Shown here piece after piece: positions 1 to 8,271 of a stretch of 64,000 nt of DNA. The first letter of the stretch is position 1. Every line of letters starts with the position of its first letter. Made by a program: the position numbers and the translations under genes. Source of the DNA: Flectobacillus rivi (GTDB lineage Bacteria > Bacteroidota > Bacteroidia > Cytophagales > Spirosomataceae). A model generated the notes under the pieces. It was not told where the DNA came from, searched no databases, and saw nothing but the letters and a program-made list of their open reading frames with translations. The stretch covers positions 98,822 through 162,821 of the forward strand of contig NZ_JASHIE010000018.1 in the NCBI RefSeq assembly GCF_030056655.1, written 5' to 3'.

Positions 1-146
1 GAAGCAGGGTCGCAATACAAACCTTGCTTCCAACGAGCATAATAATGAACGGCTGTACCAACTTCTTCGCCTGTTGCGGTATTTACTACCAATGCTCTTA
101 CCGAGTCTGTTCCGTAATCAACTCCGATTACAAATTGATTTTTCAT
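1..146 (-). CDS. araB: Ribulokinase AraB, N-terminal fragment cut by window edge
   Basis: The minus strand opens at an ATG at 144-146 and stays open to the window edge (48 full codons). The protein starts MKNQFVIGVDYGTDSVRALV, the first phosphate-binding motif of FGGY carbohydrate kinases, and continues with the TGEEVGTAVHYYARWKQG stretch typical of ribulokinases. The enzyme phosphorylates L-ribulose to L-ribulose-5-phosphate in the cytoplasm. It lies directly downstream of a NUDIX-type AraR gene and of arabinan hydrolases, which supports AraB over another FGGY kinase. Only the N-terminus is visible, so the assignment rests on motif and context. Confidence 0.8.
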   Translation of the reverse strand, partial: MKNQFVIGVDYGTDSVRALVVNTATGEEVGTAVHYYARWKQGLYCDPA

Positions 147-221
147 TCGTTGAATATATGTTTAAAGCCGAGCTGAAATCAGCCAAATGCGTTAAATTGA
201 CACAATTTTATTTTTCAAAAA

Positions 222-328
222 AGCGAATAAGTATTTTTTCTTATAAACCTTCTGTTATTTCCCTAAGCACAAGTTATTTACAAAATACTCATGGCCTATT
301 CAGATTTATATGGCTTCACTTATTCGCT
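222..328. repeat. 11-bp inverted repeat flanking the araB promoter region
   Basis: AGCGAATAAGT at 222-232 is repeated in inverted form as ACTTATTCGCT at 318-328, between the araR stop and the araB start. The wide spacing (85 bp) would suit two operator sites joined by looping, perhaps for AraR. The core resembles the AATAA-TTATT palindromes upstream of araR at 1111-1121 and 1182-1192. The regulatory role is inferred. Confidence 0.35.
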
Positions 329-345
329 CTTGGTATTTTAGTGCT

Positions 346-1047
346 TTAGACTTTAAAATCAGACACAAAATAATGAAAAGCATTAAACTGTTTTTGATAT
401 TTTTCTTGGTCTAATTTATATAAAATCGCCTTTTTGGTCGCCGAATTTTCGTTTTTCTCGCCTGTGTCTATCAATAATTTTGTCGATAGAATCTTACGGC
501 TAAAATTGCGTCGGTCCAAAGGCGTATCATAAATCGCTTCATAGAGTTTTTGCAATTGAGGAATCGTAAATTTCTCAGGCAATAACTCAAACCCAATCGG
601 ATGCAACGCTGCACGATATCGCAATCTTTCAAGCGCCAAATCAACCATATTGCTATGATCAAAAATTAAATCTGGGCGGTCTTTCAGACTAATCCAAAAT
701 GCATTTTGTGCTTTTGCTGCATCCTGACTGTGTGCGTGGATATTAATCAAAGCAAAAAAACAAACTGAAACTGTTCGCTCCACTGGGTCACGATTGATTT
801 CGCCAAAAGTCTTAATTTCTTCGAAATATATATCCTTCAAACCTGTCAAGTCGTACAAAATACGGTTGGCTGCTACCTCTAAATCCTCATCCTCATTCAA
901 GAAACCACCCATCAATGACCACTTACCACGTTCAGGTTCAAAATCACGTTTGATTAATAATAACTTCAACTCTTCTCCATCAAACCCAAATACAATACAG
1001 TCGAGGGCTATAAGGATTCGAGTACTATGATTGTATCTTGTTAACAT
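346..1047 (-). CDS. araR: AraR, NUDIX-domain transcriptional regulator of arabinose use
   Basis: This 233-residue protein has an N-terminal NUDIX fold (about 10-150) and a C-terminal winged-helix region (about 155-225), the architecture of NrtR/AraR-type regulators. The NUDIX box at 48-70 is degenerate. G48, E54, R62 and G69 remain, but the catalytic RE is RI (62-63) and the EE pair is DL (66-67), so a sensing rather than hydrolytic role is likely. In Bacteroides a protein of this type represses arabinose genes and responds to L-arabinose. It sits between araB and an arabinan hydrolase gene on the same strand. A hydrolase function is unlikely given the lost metal-binding glutamates. Confidence 0.8.
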   Translation of the reverse strand: MLTRYNHSTRILIALDCIVFGFDGEELKLLLIKRDFEPERGKWSLMGGFLNEDEDLEVAANRILYDLTGLKDIYFEEIKTFGEINRDPVERTVSVCFFALINIHAHSQDAAKAQNAFWISLKDRPDLIFDHSNMVDLALERLRYRAALHPIGFELLPEKFTIPQLQKLYEAIYDTPLDRRNFSRKILSTKLLIDTGEKNENSATKKAILYKLDQEKYQKQFNAFHYFVSDFKV

Positions 1048-1106
1048 TATTTGTTATAGTTTTTATAAAGCTTTGGGCTTTGTCATAAATAGCCTGATTA
1101 CTCCTA

Positions 1107-1194
1107 GTAAAATAAGTTATTCGATTAAGGTAAAGTGGAAAATAAGCCTTGTGAGATTTATTTTCTACTTTAAAACTTCGAAATAACTTATTTT
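1107..1194. promoter_or_regulatory. Long imperfect inverted repeat upstream of araR with nested palindromes
   Basis: Bases 1107-1149 pair with 1152-1194 to form an imperfect dyad with two long paired blocks and small internal bulges. Each outer arm also contains its own short palindrome: AATAAGTTATT at 1111-1121 and AATAACTTATT at 1182-1192. The element lies 60 bp upstream of the araR ATG and downstream of a terminator-like hairpin (1200-1242). It could be a double AraR operator or a cruciform/RNA structure. Neither strand has a long T-run after the stem, so a simple terminator is less likely. Confidence 0.5.
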
Positions 1195-1199
1195 CACTC

Positions 1200-1242
1200 A
1201 AAAAAGGACTAAAATGAAGAAATTATTTCAATTTTAATCCTT
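1200..1242 (-). terminator. Rho-independent terminator after the arabinanase gene
   Basis: On the minus strand an A/T-rich stem (1228-1242 with 1206-1219) is followed by seven Ts (1206-1200). It lies 250 bp downstream of the GH43 stop and would separate that transcript from araR. The remaining bases between 1243 and 1498 hold no gene. They contain only a small GGGAA/TTCCC hairpin near 1258-1274. Confidence 0.55.
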
Positions 1243-1498
1243 TTTCAGGAAGTGAAGGGAACCAGTGATTCCCCCACTATACACTATTTATGAAATACAA
1301 ATCGCTATGATTATTCAAAACGTGTTATTATGACACAATTTTAAATCAAATATTTGATTAATACAAAAAATAATGAGAAAAATTTAGAAGATTATAAAAA
1401 TTATACCCCATAAGCCCCTGTAAACAAATGATTTGAGTACTTAAACATCTACAGAAAAGGATAGGGGTATTCAGTTTTGAACAAAAGGGCTATCTCTG

Positions 1499-2461
1499 TT
1501 ACTCCCAAGAAAGCACTGGCCAACCATTTTTGAATTTCATATTTATCAATCCAAACTTTGACTTTCCTTCTTCTAAAGCATCGTAGAAATGTATGGAAGT
1601 AATAAGTTTTTTTCCATCACGTAATAATCCCACATGTCCAGGTCCCAACCTCGTATCTTGACTGCGAAGCAAAACTGTACCACCACCTTCGGTAAGCCTA
1701 CGACCAGATTGATCTATGAAAGGTCCCAATGGGTTTTCCGAACGACCCACCACGATATAATAGGTACTATTCAAACCCTTACAACATAAGCCATTATTTA
1801 CGAAAAGATAATAGTACTTTCCTTCACGAATCAAACAGGACGCTTCCCAATCGGATTCGCGACCACCAGCTAATTTGACAATTGAAGCTCCCACTTTGAT
1901 CTTACCTGTTAAAGTATCCAACTCAACCCCTGCAATACCCGCATGAAAAGACCCATACGCCATATATACCCGCCCATCAGCATCTTTCAAAATACTAGGA
2001 TCAATGGCATTAAAATCTTTTTTCTCTTGTGATTTTACAACCATACCTTGGTCTGTCCATCCGTAGTTGGGACTATCAGGATTGAGGCTTGATGACGTCA
2101 CCAATCCAATAGCAGAGGTTGGGGAGCCAAAAGTTGAACATGAATAATACACATGATATTTTCCGTTCATAAAAATCACATCAGGTGCCCAAAAATGTCC
2201 CTTGAAGCCTTTTACAGTGCTATCAATCCAAGCAGGATGTTCTCCTTTTTTGAATATGGGAGGCGTTTTGGTTTCCCAATGTTTCAAATCTTTTGAAAAC
2301 GCTGGCGTAATTCCCCATCCAGTCGAAAAATACCAATAAGTATCCTCATTTTTAATAATTGCACTTGGGTCATGCACATAAGGATGCTCAGTTTGAGCCA
2401 AAGAAATTTCATATTGACACCACAACAGTAGTGCCATACAACCGATATAAATAGATTTCAT
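1499..2461 (-). CDS. GH43 arabinan endo-1,5-alpha-L-arabinosidase
   Basis: The 320-residue protein starts at the ATG at 2459-2461; a longer frame begins only with TTG. Residues 1-22 form a signal peptide ending LAQ, so it is exported. A five-bladed GH43 fold follows. The three GH43 acids are visible: base D31 in VHDPS, pKa modulator D154 in IDPS and acid E206 in DWEAS. HFWAPD at 89-94 is also typical of endo-arabinanases. The enzyme should cut alpha-1,5-L-arabinan or arabino-oligosaccharides in the periplasm or outside the cell. It follows the GH51 gene by 91 bp on the same strand and probably shares its transcript. Confidence 0.85.
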   Translation of the reverse strand: MKSIYIGCMALLLWCQYEISLAQTEHPYVHDPSAIIKNEDTYWYFSTGWGITPAFSKDLKHWETKTPPIFKKGEHPAWIDSTVKGFKGHFWAPDVIFMNGKYHVYYSCSTFGSPTSAIGLVTSSSLNPDSPNYGWTDQGMVVKSQEKKDFNAIDPSILKDADGRVYMAYGSFHAGIAGVELDTLTGKIKVGASIVKLAGGRESDWEASCLIREGKYYYLFVNNGLCCKGLNSTYYIVVGRSENPLGPFIDQSGRRLTEGGGTVLLRSQDTRLGPGHVGLLRDGKKLITSIHFYDALEEGKSKFGLINMKFKNGWPVLSWE

Positions 2462-2552
2462 TTTGGGAGGAGTTGAAAAAAAGAAGGGGAAAATTAAAGA
2501 AATTTTCCCCTTCAAACTAACCTAATATTGAATCAAATTCGCAAATGAGTTG

Positions 2553-4535
2553 CTATAGCGTTTTTATCCTTACCACATAAAATGAGTAGGGTGCTAGTTC
2601 GAGACTAACTTTTTTAGTCTTCGCATTTACCACAATTTTCTTTTCAGAAGGACTCACTTTTAGGGCTTCTTCAAAAGTATTTACGGCATTTGGATCACTT
2701 TGCATCACAATCAATTTAGCGTTTGGGTCCAGTTTTTTTACACCATCCAATTGAATTTCACGCACTTGAGCTTGACTGTTATTGTTCGCAATCTTCAAGA
2801 TAATTTCATTACTAGCTTTGTCCCAACTTGCTGAGGCATACAAGCTATCTTGTCCTATCAATGGTTGATTATTTTGAGTCATCGATAAAACGTGTGTACC
2901 TTTGTTTAATGAATAAAGTTGTTGTACATAATAACTTGGAGTACCAAATGATTGCAAGTTGTCCACCCAAATCAAATCAGGATTCCACTGCCAGCCTTCA
3001 ACATGCGCAAATAGCGGAGCATAAGAAGCCATTTGAACCACAGCAGCATTACGTTCCAAGCCAGTCATAAATGCAGCCTCAGAAAGCGCAGCTCTCCAAG
3101 TGTTACGATTGCTAGCAGAAGCGCCATTGTTGGTATGAGATGCATATTCTCCTGCAAAAACTTTTGAACCATTACGGTCGTAGCTATCATAACGCCCTGC
3201 ATTTTTCAAGAACCACTCTGGTGCACGGTAATAATGCTCATCAATAAAATCAGCGTTCATAGCACGCAATTCTTTATTCAAATAGTCAAAACGGTCGCCG
3301 TTAGGGTCTGTACCAGAGCTATTTATCAATTTGAAATTAGGATATTTTGCTTTGATAGCTTTCGTAAATACTTTCAAACGCTCGATGTATTGTGGTCCCC
3401 AGTTTTCATTACCAACCCCCATCATTTTCAGATTAAAAGGTGCAGGGTGCCCCATTTGCGCACGCACTTTTCCCCAAGTAGTATTGATATCGCCATTGGC
3501 AAACTCAATCAAATCCAAGGCATCTTGTACATACTGTTCAAGTTGATCCATAGGTACAACTTCTGCCGAGTTGAATTGACAAGCCATACCGCAGTTTAGG
3601 ATAGGAAGAGCCTCAGAACCAATATCTTCTGCCAATTGTAAATACTCGAAAAATCCTAAACCGAATGTTTGGAAATAATCTGGTGCAGGACGATGTGCAA
3701 ACTCGATATTCCAACGGTTCATGATCAATTGGCGCTCTTCGATTGGGCCAATTGTTTTTTTCCATTGGTAACGGTTGTTCAAATCAAAGCCTTCAACAAT
3801 ACATCCTCCAGGGAAACGAATAAAGCCTGGTTTTAAATCGGCCAACTTCTGAATCATATCGGCACGCATCCCACCAGGACGTCCTTTCCAAGTATCTTCT
3901 GGAAATAAGGAAATCATATCTAAGTCGATTTGACCATTTCCTTCAAACCACAAACGAAGTTTACCTTTTGCCTCAGTAGCTTTGGCATTGAAACTCACGG
4001 CTTGTCTATGCCACTGTCCATCCGTTTGAGATGGCGTCAGCGTACCTTCTCCAATTACTTGTCCTTTGGCATCAAGTAACTCAGCATGAACTTTAACAGG
4101 ACTTCCTGATTGGCGGTACATCACGGAAAAATCATATCTTAATCCATTTTTGATACCCATTCCACGGAAACCCTCATTGGTCAATCCAAGGTCTCCTTTT
4201 TGTGCATTTTCAACCTTAACACTCACAAAGCGAGGGTTGGCAGTGTTTTTATCAGCACGATTTTGAATCAATACTTCTCCTTCGTGAAAAGTTTTTCTTT
4301 CTATTTTCCAACCCATCAATGGTTTTTGGAATTCAAAAGAGCGGTTTTTAACCAATTCGGCATAAATACCGCCATCGGCACCGAGGTTGATATCTTCAAA
4401 AAATATCCCCCACATAGTAGGTTGTATTTCTGAAACTGGTTGCGCAACATTCACCTTTATCGGAGTAGGTGCTTGTGCTTGCGCCAACAAAGTGGTAGCC
4501 ACAAATAGACTAACGGTCTTTATTATACGGTTCAT
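2553..4535 (-). CDS. GH51 alpha-L-arabinofuranosidase, secreted
   Basis: The 660-residue protein has a signal peptide (1-20, LAQAQA) and is probably periplasmic. An N-terminal carbohydrate-binding-like region (about 60-215) precedes the GH51 TIM barrel and a C-terminal beta domain. The acid/base is E377 in GVGNENWG and the nucleophile is E463 in FAGEYASH, so both catalytic residues are present. GH51 enzymes remove terminal alpha-L-arabinofuranose from arabinan, arabinoxylan and their oligomers. In this cluster it would finish digestion of products cut by the two GH43 enzymes. The length fits the long bacterial secreted GH51 subgroup rather than the 500-residue cytosolic one. Confidence 0.9.
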   Translation of the reverse strand: MNRIIKTVSLFVATTLLAQAQAPTPIKVNVAQPVSEIQPTMWGIFFEDINLGADGGIYAELVKNRSFEFQKPLMGWKIERKTFHEGEVLIQNRADKNTANPRFVSVKVENAQKGDLGLTNEGFRGMGIKNGLRYDFSVMYRQSGSPVKVHAELLDAKGQVIGEGTLTPSQTDGQWHRQAVSFNAKATEAKGKLRLWFEGNGQIDLDMISLFPEDTWKGRPGGMRADMIQKLADLKPGFIRFPGGCIVEGFDLNNRYQWKKTIGPIEERQLIMNRWNIEFAHRPAPDYFQTFGLGFFEYLQLAEDIGSEALPILNCGMACQFNSAEVVPMDQLEQYVQDALDLIEFANGDINTTWGKVRAQMGHPAPFNLKMMGVGNENWGPQYIERLKVFTKAIKAKYPNFKLINSSGTDPNGDRFDYLNKELRAMNADFIDEHYYRAPEWFLKNAGRYDSYDRNGSKVFAGEYASHTNNGASASNRNTWRAALSEAAFMTGLERNAAVVQMASYAPLFAHVEGWQWNPDLIWVDNLQSFGTPSYYVQQLYSLNKGTHVLSMTQNNQPLIGQDSLYASASWDKASNEIILKIANNNSQAQVREIQLDGVKKLDPNAKLIVMQSDPNAVNTFEEALKVSPSEKKIVVNAKTKKVSLELAPYSFYVVRIKTL

Positions 4536-4743
4536 ATAAATAGATAAATGGGATAAGTTAATGTTTCGTATGTATATTGCTTTTAGTAAAAAATTACCGG
4601 TTAATAGTGTATTAGTTATTAGATTAGATCTATTATTAAAGTCTATAAGTAGTGGGCGTTAGGTACTATTGAGCTTACAGCCTAAAGCGAGTAAAATCTA
4701 TTTAATCAATTGCAGATGTAAGATTTGATAATTAAAATTTACA

Positions 4744-4775
4744 TTCACAACTCACAATTCAGCACTAATACTTAC
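4744..4775. repeat. Dispersed 32-nt repeat, copy 1
   Basis: This 32-nt stretch matches 45264-45295 in the same orientation at 29 of 32 positions. It starts TTCACAACTCA and ends ACTTAC. It supplies the last codons and the TGA stop (4752-4754) of the FG-GAP gene. A GTAAG at 4715-4719 and the CTTAC at its end form short inverted ends of a possible 60-bp element. The rest of 4536-4743 holds no recognisable gene. Confidence 0.6.
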
Positions 4776-7700
4776 AGGATAATATTTTAGTCTCTGATTA
4801 TTTTCTGCTACCACCAAATAAGACTTCTGAGCACCACGAATGAGTTGAATTGCCTTAAAGTCACCTCTTAGAAATAAACCCTGATAACCAATAGGTTGAG
4901 GTACAAAGCGCTTTTGTTTTGTTCCTAATAAAATTAACCCATAACTGGCGTCAATTCTTCCTGTGGTTATTTCGGTTTGAAATTCATTGCCTCCCAGAAT
5001 CAAATCTAGTATTCCATCGGCATTGACATCAGTAGCTTCGATAGCGTTAATTGGCGCTAGTTGAGCCTCAATGGGTAACTCATGCGTGACAAACTTTCCT
5101 GCTTGATTTTCGAGCCAAACGCTTTGATCATAGTTACAGCTCAAATCAATAAGTGACCCTTTTCCAATATGTTCCACTAAATCAATCATATTTATTTCAG
5201 CAAAATCGCGGTGCAATAAAAATTTCTTTTTTATCGTGGGCGTTTGTTCCGCAAATTGATTGCGGTCTAAATCTGGATACAATTCAAAATTTCCTGTTTT
5301 GTTTTTCAAAAAGTAGGCTGGAAGCAACTCATTTGTACCATTATTGTCAATATCTTTGGCAAAAAGATGATATGGTCTTGTTTCTGAAATATGATATTTT
5401 TGATTCATTCCCCAATTTCCCAACACCAAATCTTGGTCACCATCGGCATCTAAGTCTTTGGCAATAATACTTCGCCACATTCCTTTTCTTTGAGACAATT
5501 CGCTAGCTTCAATATCTAAGCTTAATTTTCCATGTTGATTTTTGAAAAATTGAACGGAAGTCCATTCTCCTACGATTACTAAATCAATCTGATTATCGTG
5601 ATTATAATCTGTCCAAACTGCCCCTGTAATCATTCCAGCATACAGAAGGTCAGGTGCTAATTGAGCTGTTTGTTCTTTAAAAAAACCATTTTGGTTAATC
5701 AATAAATAACTCTGAGGAAGTTGAGGAAAATGTTCGGCATCGAGACGACCACCTACAAAAATATCTTGGTCACCATCATGGTCAACGTCTGCAACTGCTA
5801 AGGTAGTACAAAAAGTTTGAAGCTGTGCAGGGATTGCCATTAAATTCTGCTGAAAATTGCCTTTCCCATCATTTAAAAATAATTGTATCGAACTTTGATA
5901 GCCTCTTGGGTACTCGGTGCTTCCACCTGCCAGAAGCAAATCCAAATCGCCATCGTTGTCGGTATCTACCAAAACCGAAGCCAAATCTTCTTGTAATTTT
6001 GAGGTTTGAACTAATTCTTTCGCTTTAAAACCACCCGTTTTTTCCTGCATAAAAAAACATCCACTTTGACGAGAAGCTCCTCCTACAAAAAAGTCTTCGA
6101 GCCCATCACCATTGACATCGCCTTTAGCAAGACATGGACCTAACTGCGAATACTTTTGAGGTTGTAATCGACGATTATAGTAATCAAAAAAAGGAATTTC
6201 TTGATGTACAAAATCAAGTCCAATACCTTTGTCTTCAAAGAATACAGTATGGATATTTGATAAATCATTCGCATCATTTTGTTTTAAAAGTAAGCTTGTA
6301 TTTACTTTTACTCGAAAAATCTTTTGCACTTTTTGATTAGGCCAAGTTACTATTAATGAATCAATTAGACTAGATTCTCCTAAGCCAATATGTAAACGAT
6401 TTTCGACAGAAGAAGCATATCCACGAACGGGTTGTTGTTCGAGCATTTGTACTTTACCTTCTGTATAAATTTCAACCTTTGTACCAAAACCATCTAGATT
6501 TCCTTCATTTCCTTTTAAGGTAATCGTTAAAAAGTGAACCTTATCATTATCATCATTCAAAGTATTCTGGTAAAGAAATGCCTTTTGATTAGTATTATTG
6601 ATGACTAAATCTAAATCACCATCATTGTCAAAATCGGCATAAGCAGCACCATGCGAAATAGAAGGATTTTCAAGTCCAACATCTTGAGTAATATCTTCAA
6701 ATTGAAGGTTTTGGGTATTTCTAAAGAAAAAATTATTCAACTTAATGGCTCCGAATTCATCCAATTTTTTTCGTAAATCATGAATACTTTTTGTGTCAAA
6801 AGCATTTAAACTATTGTTGCCACCGCCAAATTGGTAACTACTTTGTTGGGCTTCTTTGGTAAAATTCAGAAAATCATTGTTGGTCAAATCCTTGGCTAAT
6901 CCATTAGTGATATGTATGTCTTTCCAGCCATCATTATCAAAATCAGCACAAAGCACACTCCAACTCCAATCTGTTTCTGCCACACCTGCAAGATTACCTA
7001 TTTCACTAAAAACAGGAATCTGCTGTTGATTCACACGTTGATTTCCTCGATGAAGCTGTAGCATATTTCGAGAAAACTCAGGTTGATAACCTAATTTTCT
7101 TTGCAAATCATATTTCTCAAGACTAACACCCAATGCCATCATTTTTTTACGCTCATTGGTGGGTGGGAGCATATCCAAAACCATGATATCAGGCAACAAA
7201 TCATTGTTGAGGTCAGCGGCATCGACCCCCATACTGTTATAGCTCTGATGCTGTGTGGCTTGAGCTATAACATTTTTGAAAGTTCCATTTTGTTGGTTCA
7301 ACCATAATTTATCATTACCAAGATAATCATTGGCAACATAGATATCGGGATAGGTATCTTGGTTAAAATCGGCAACTGTTACTCCCAGGCCATAGCCATC
7401 TTCCAAAATACCTGTCTGCTGAGATACATTCTGAAAAACAGGATGTCCTAATTTCTTATCAAAACCAAGATTTTGATAAAGGTGGTCAGCGGCAGGCGAT
7501 GTTCCAGAAGAATCTGGCGAAACCAGTTTATTGGGTTGAGGATTAAATAGTTGGTGATTCAATACATATACATCCAAGTCGCCATCTTTATCATAATCTA
7601 AAAAACAAGCTTGTGTCGAAAAGCCTTCATCAGCCAGTCCATAGGCTTGAGCTTCTTCCTTGAATGTCAAATTTTTCTGATTAATCAATAAAATATTTCT

Positions 7701-8153
7701 TCGATTTTGAGGATTTTTATGGTGTGAAACACAAAGGTAAATATCCTGCCACCCGTCTTGATTAATGTCTACAATGCTCACACCTGTACACCAAGACAAC
7801 TCTGGAATGTTAGCTTTCGTAGTGATGTCCTCAAATCGCATTTTTCCTTTATTCAAATACAAGCGAGGACGTACTTGACTACCTACAAAAATCACATCTT
7901 GTAAACCGTCATTATTGAAGTCACCAACACCTACACCTGAGCCAATGTACATATATTCATTCGTGTAAAAATTCACAGAATCAGACTCAGTTAAAGTATT
8001 ACTAAAATCGATATGCGATTGACTGCTCGAAATGGACACAAAATGCAAAGGGCTGTTAGACTTCTTTTGACATGAAGTAATTCCACCCAAAAAGATGAAA
8101 AACAAAAGGGTATATCTTTTTGAAAATGTCAACAAAAAATGGCTCGTAAGCAT
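4752..8153 (-). CDS. Large FG-GAP/VCBS repeat lipoprotein with ASPIC/UnbV domain
   Basis: The 1133-residue protein begins with a lipoprotein signal peptide (lipobox near GGITSC, modified Cys28) and should be anchored in the outer membrane, probably facing out. It carries many FG-GAP/VCBS units with the calcium-binding pattern DxNxDGxxD (for example DFNNDG, DYDKDGD, DFDNDGD). These form two propeller-like blocks separated by an ASPIC/UnbV-type domain at about 545-615. Such proteins are common in Bacteroidota polysaccharide loci and may bind glycan, but no reaction is established. It lies between two arabinan hydrolase genes on the same strand. The last codons fall inside a dispersed repeat, so the C-terminus may have been altered by its insertion. 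Confidence 0.85.
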   Translation of the reverse strand: MLTSHFLLTFSKRYTLLFFIFLGGITSCQKKSNSPLHFVSISSSQSHIDFSNTLTESDSVNFYTNEYMYIGSGVGVGDFNNDGLQDVIFVGSQVRPRLYLNKGKMRFEDITTKANIPELSWCTGVSIVDINQDGWQDIYLCVSHHKNPQNRRNILLINQKNLTFKEEAQAYGLADEGFSTQACFLDYDKDGDLDVYVLNHQLFNPQPNKLVSPDSSGTSPAADHLYQNLGFDKKLGHPVFQNVSQQTGILEDGYGLGVTVADFNQDTYPDIYVANDYLGNDKLWLNQQNGTFKNVIAQATQHQSYNSMGVDAADLNNDLLPDIMVLDMLPPTNERKKMMALGVSLEKYDLQRKLGYQPEFSRNMLQLHRGNQRVNQQQIPVFSEIGNLAGVAETDWSWSVLCADFDNDGWKDIHITNGLAKDLTNNDFLNFTKEAQQSSYQFGGGNNSLNAFDTKSIHDLRKKLDEFGAIKLNNFFFRNTQNLQFEDITQDVGLENPSISHGAAYADFDNDGDLDLVINNTNQKAFLYQNTLNDDNDKVHFLTITLKGNEGNLDGFGTKVEIYTEGKVQMLEQQPVRGYASSVENRLHIGLGESSLIDSLIVTWPNQKVQKIFRVKVNTSLLLKQNDANDLSNIHTVFFEDKGIGLDFVHQEIPFFDYYNRRLQPQKYSQLGPCLAKGDVNGDGLEDFFVGGASRQSGCFFMQEKTGGFKAKELVQTSKLQEDLASVLVDTDNDGDLDLLLAGGSTEYPRGYQSSIQLFLNDGKGNFQQNLMAIPAQLQTFCTTLAVADVDHDGDQDIFVGGRLDAEHFPQLPQSYLLINQNGFFKEQTAQLAPDLLYAGMITGAVWTDYNHDNQIDLVIVGEWTSVQFFKNQHGKLSLDIEASELSQRKGMWRSIIAKDLDADGDQDLVLGNWGMNQKYHISETRPYHLFAKDIDNNGTNELLPAYFLKNKTGNFELYPDLDRNQFAEQTPTIKKKFLLHRDFAEINMIDLVEHIGKGSLIDLSCNYDQSVWLENQAGKFVTHELPIEAQLAPINAIEATDVNADGILDLILGGNEFQTEITTGRIDASYGLILLGTKQKRFVPQPIGYQGLFLRGDFKAIQLIRGAQKSYLVVAENNQRLKYYPVSISAEL

Positions 8154-8271
8154 TTGGTAAGTTATTTTAGTGGTACGTCGTTTATTATGAGCTTATCAAT
8201 TCCTGAATATTGAATTTTAAAGTTTATGGTGTGACTACTACTAATTTTTTACACAATGCCATTTCTCAAAA

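Noticed and set aside
74..349. Small plus-strand frame opposite araB and its upstream region
   Set aside because: It overlaps araB on the other strand and has no promoter or recognisable protein features.
346..1047. NUDIX hydrolase (ADP-ribose type) as the function
   Set aside because: The metal-binding glutamates are replaced and a C-terminal winged-helix region is present next to arabinose genes, which fits a regulator better.
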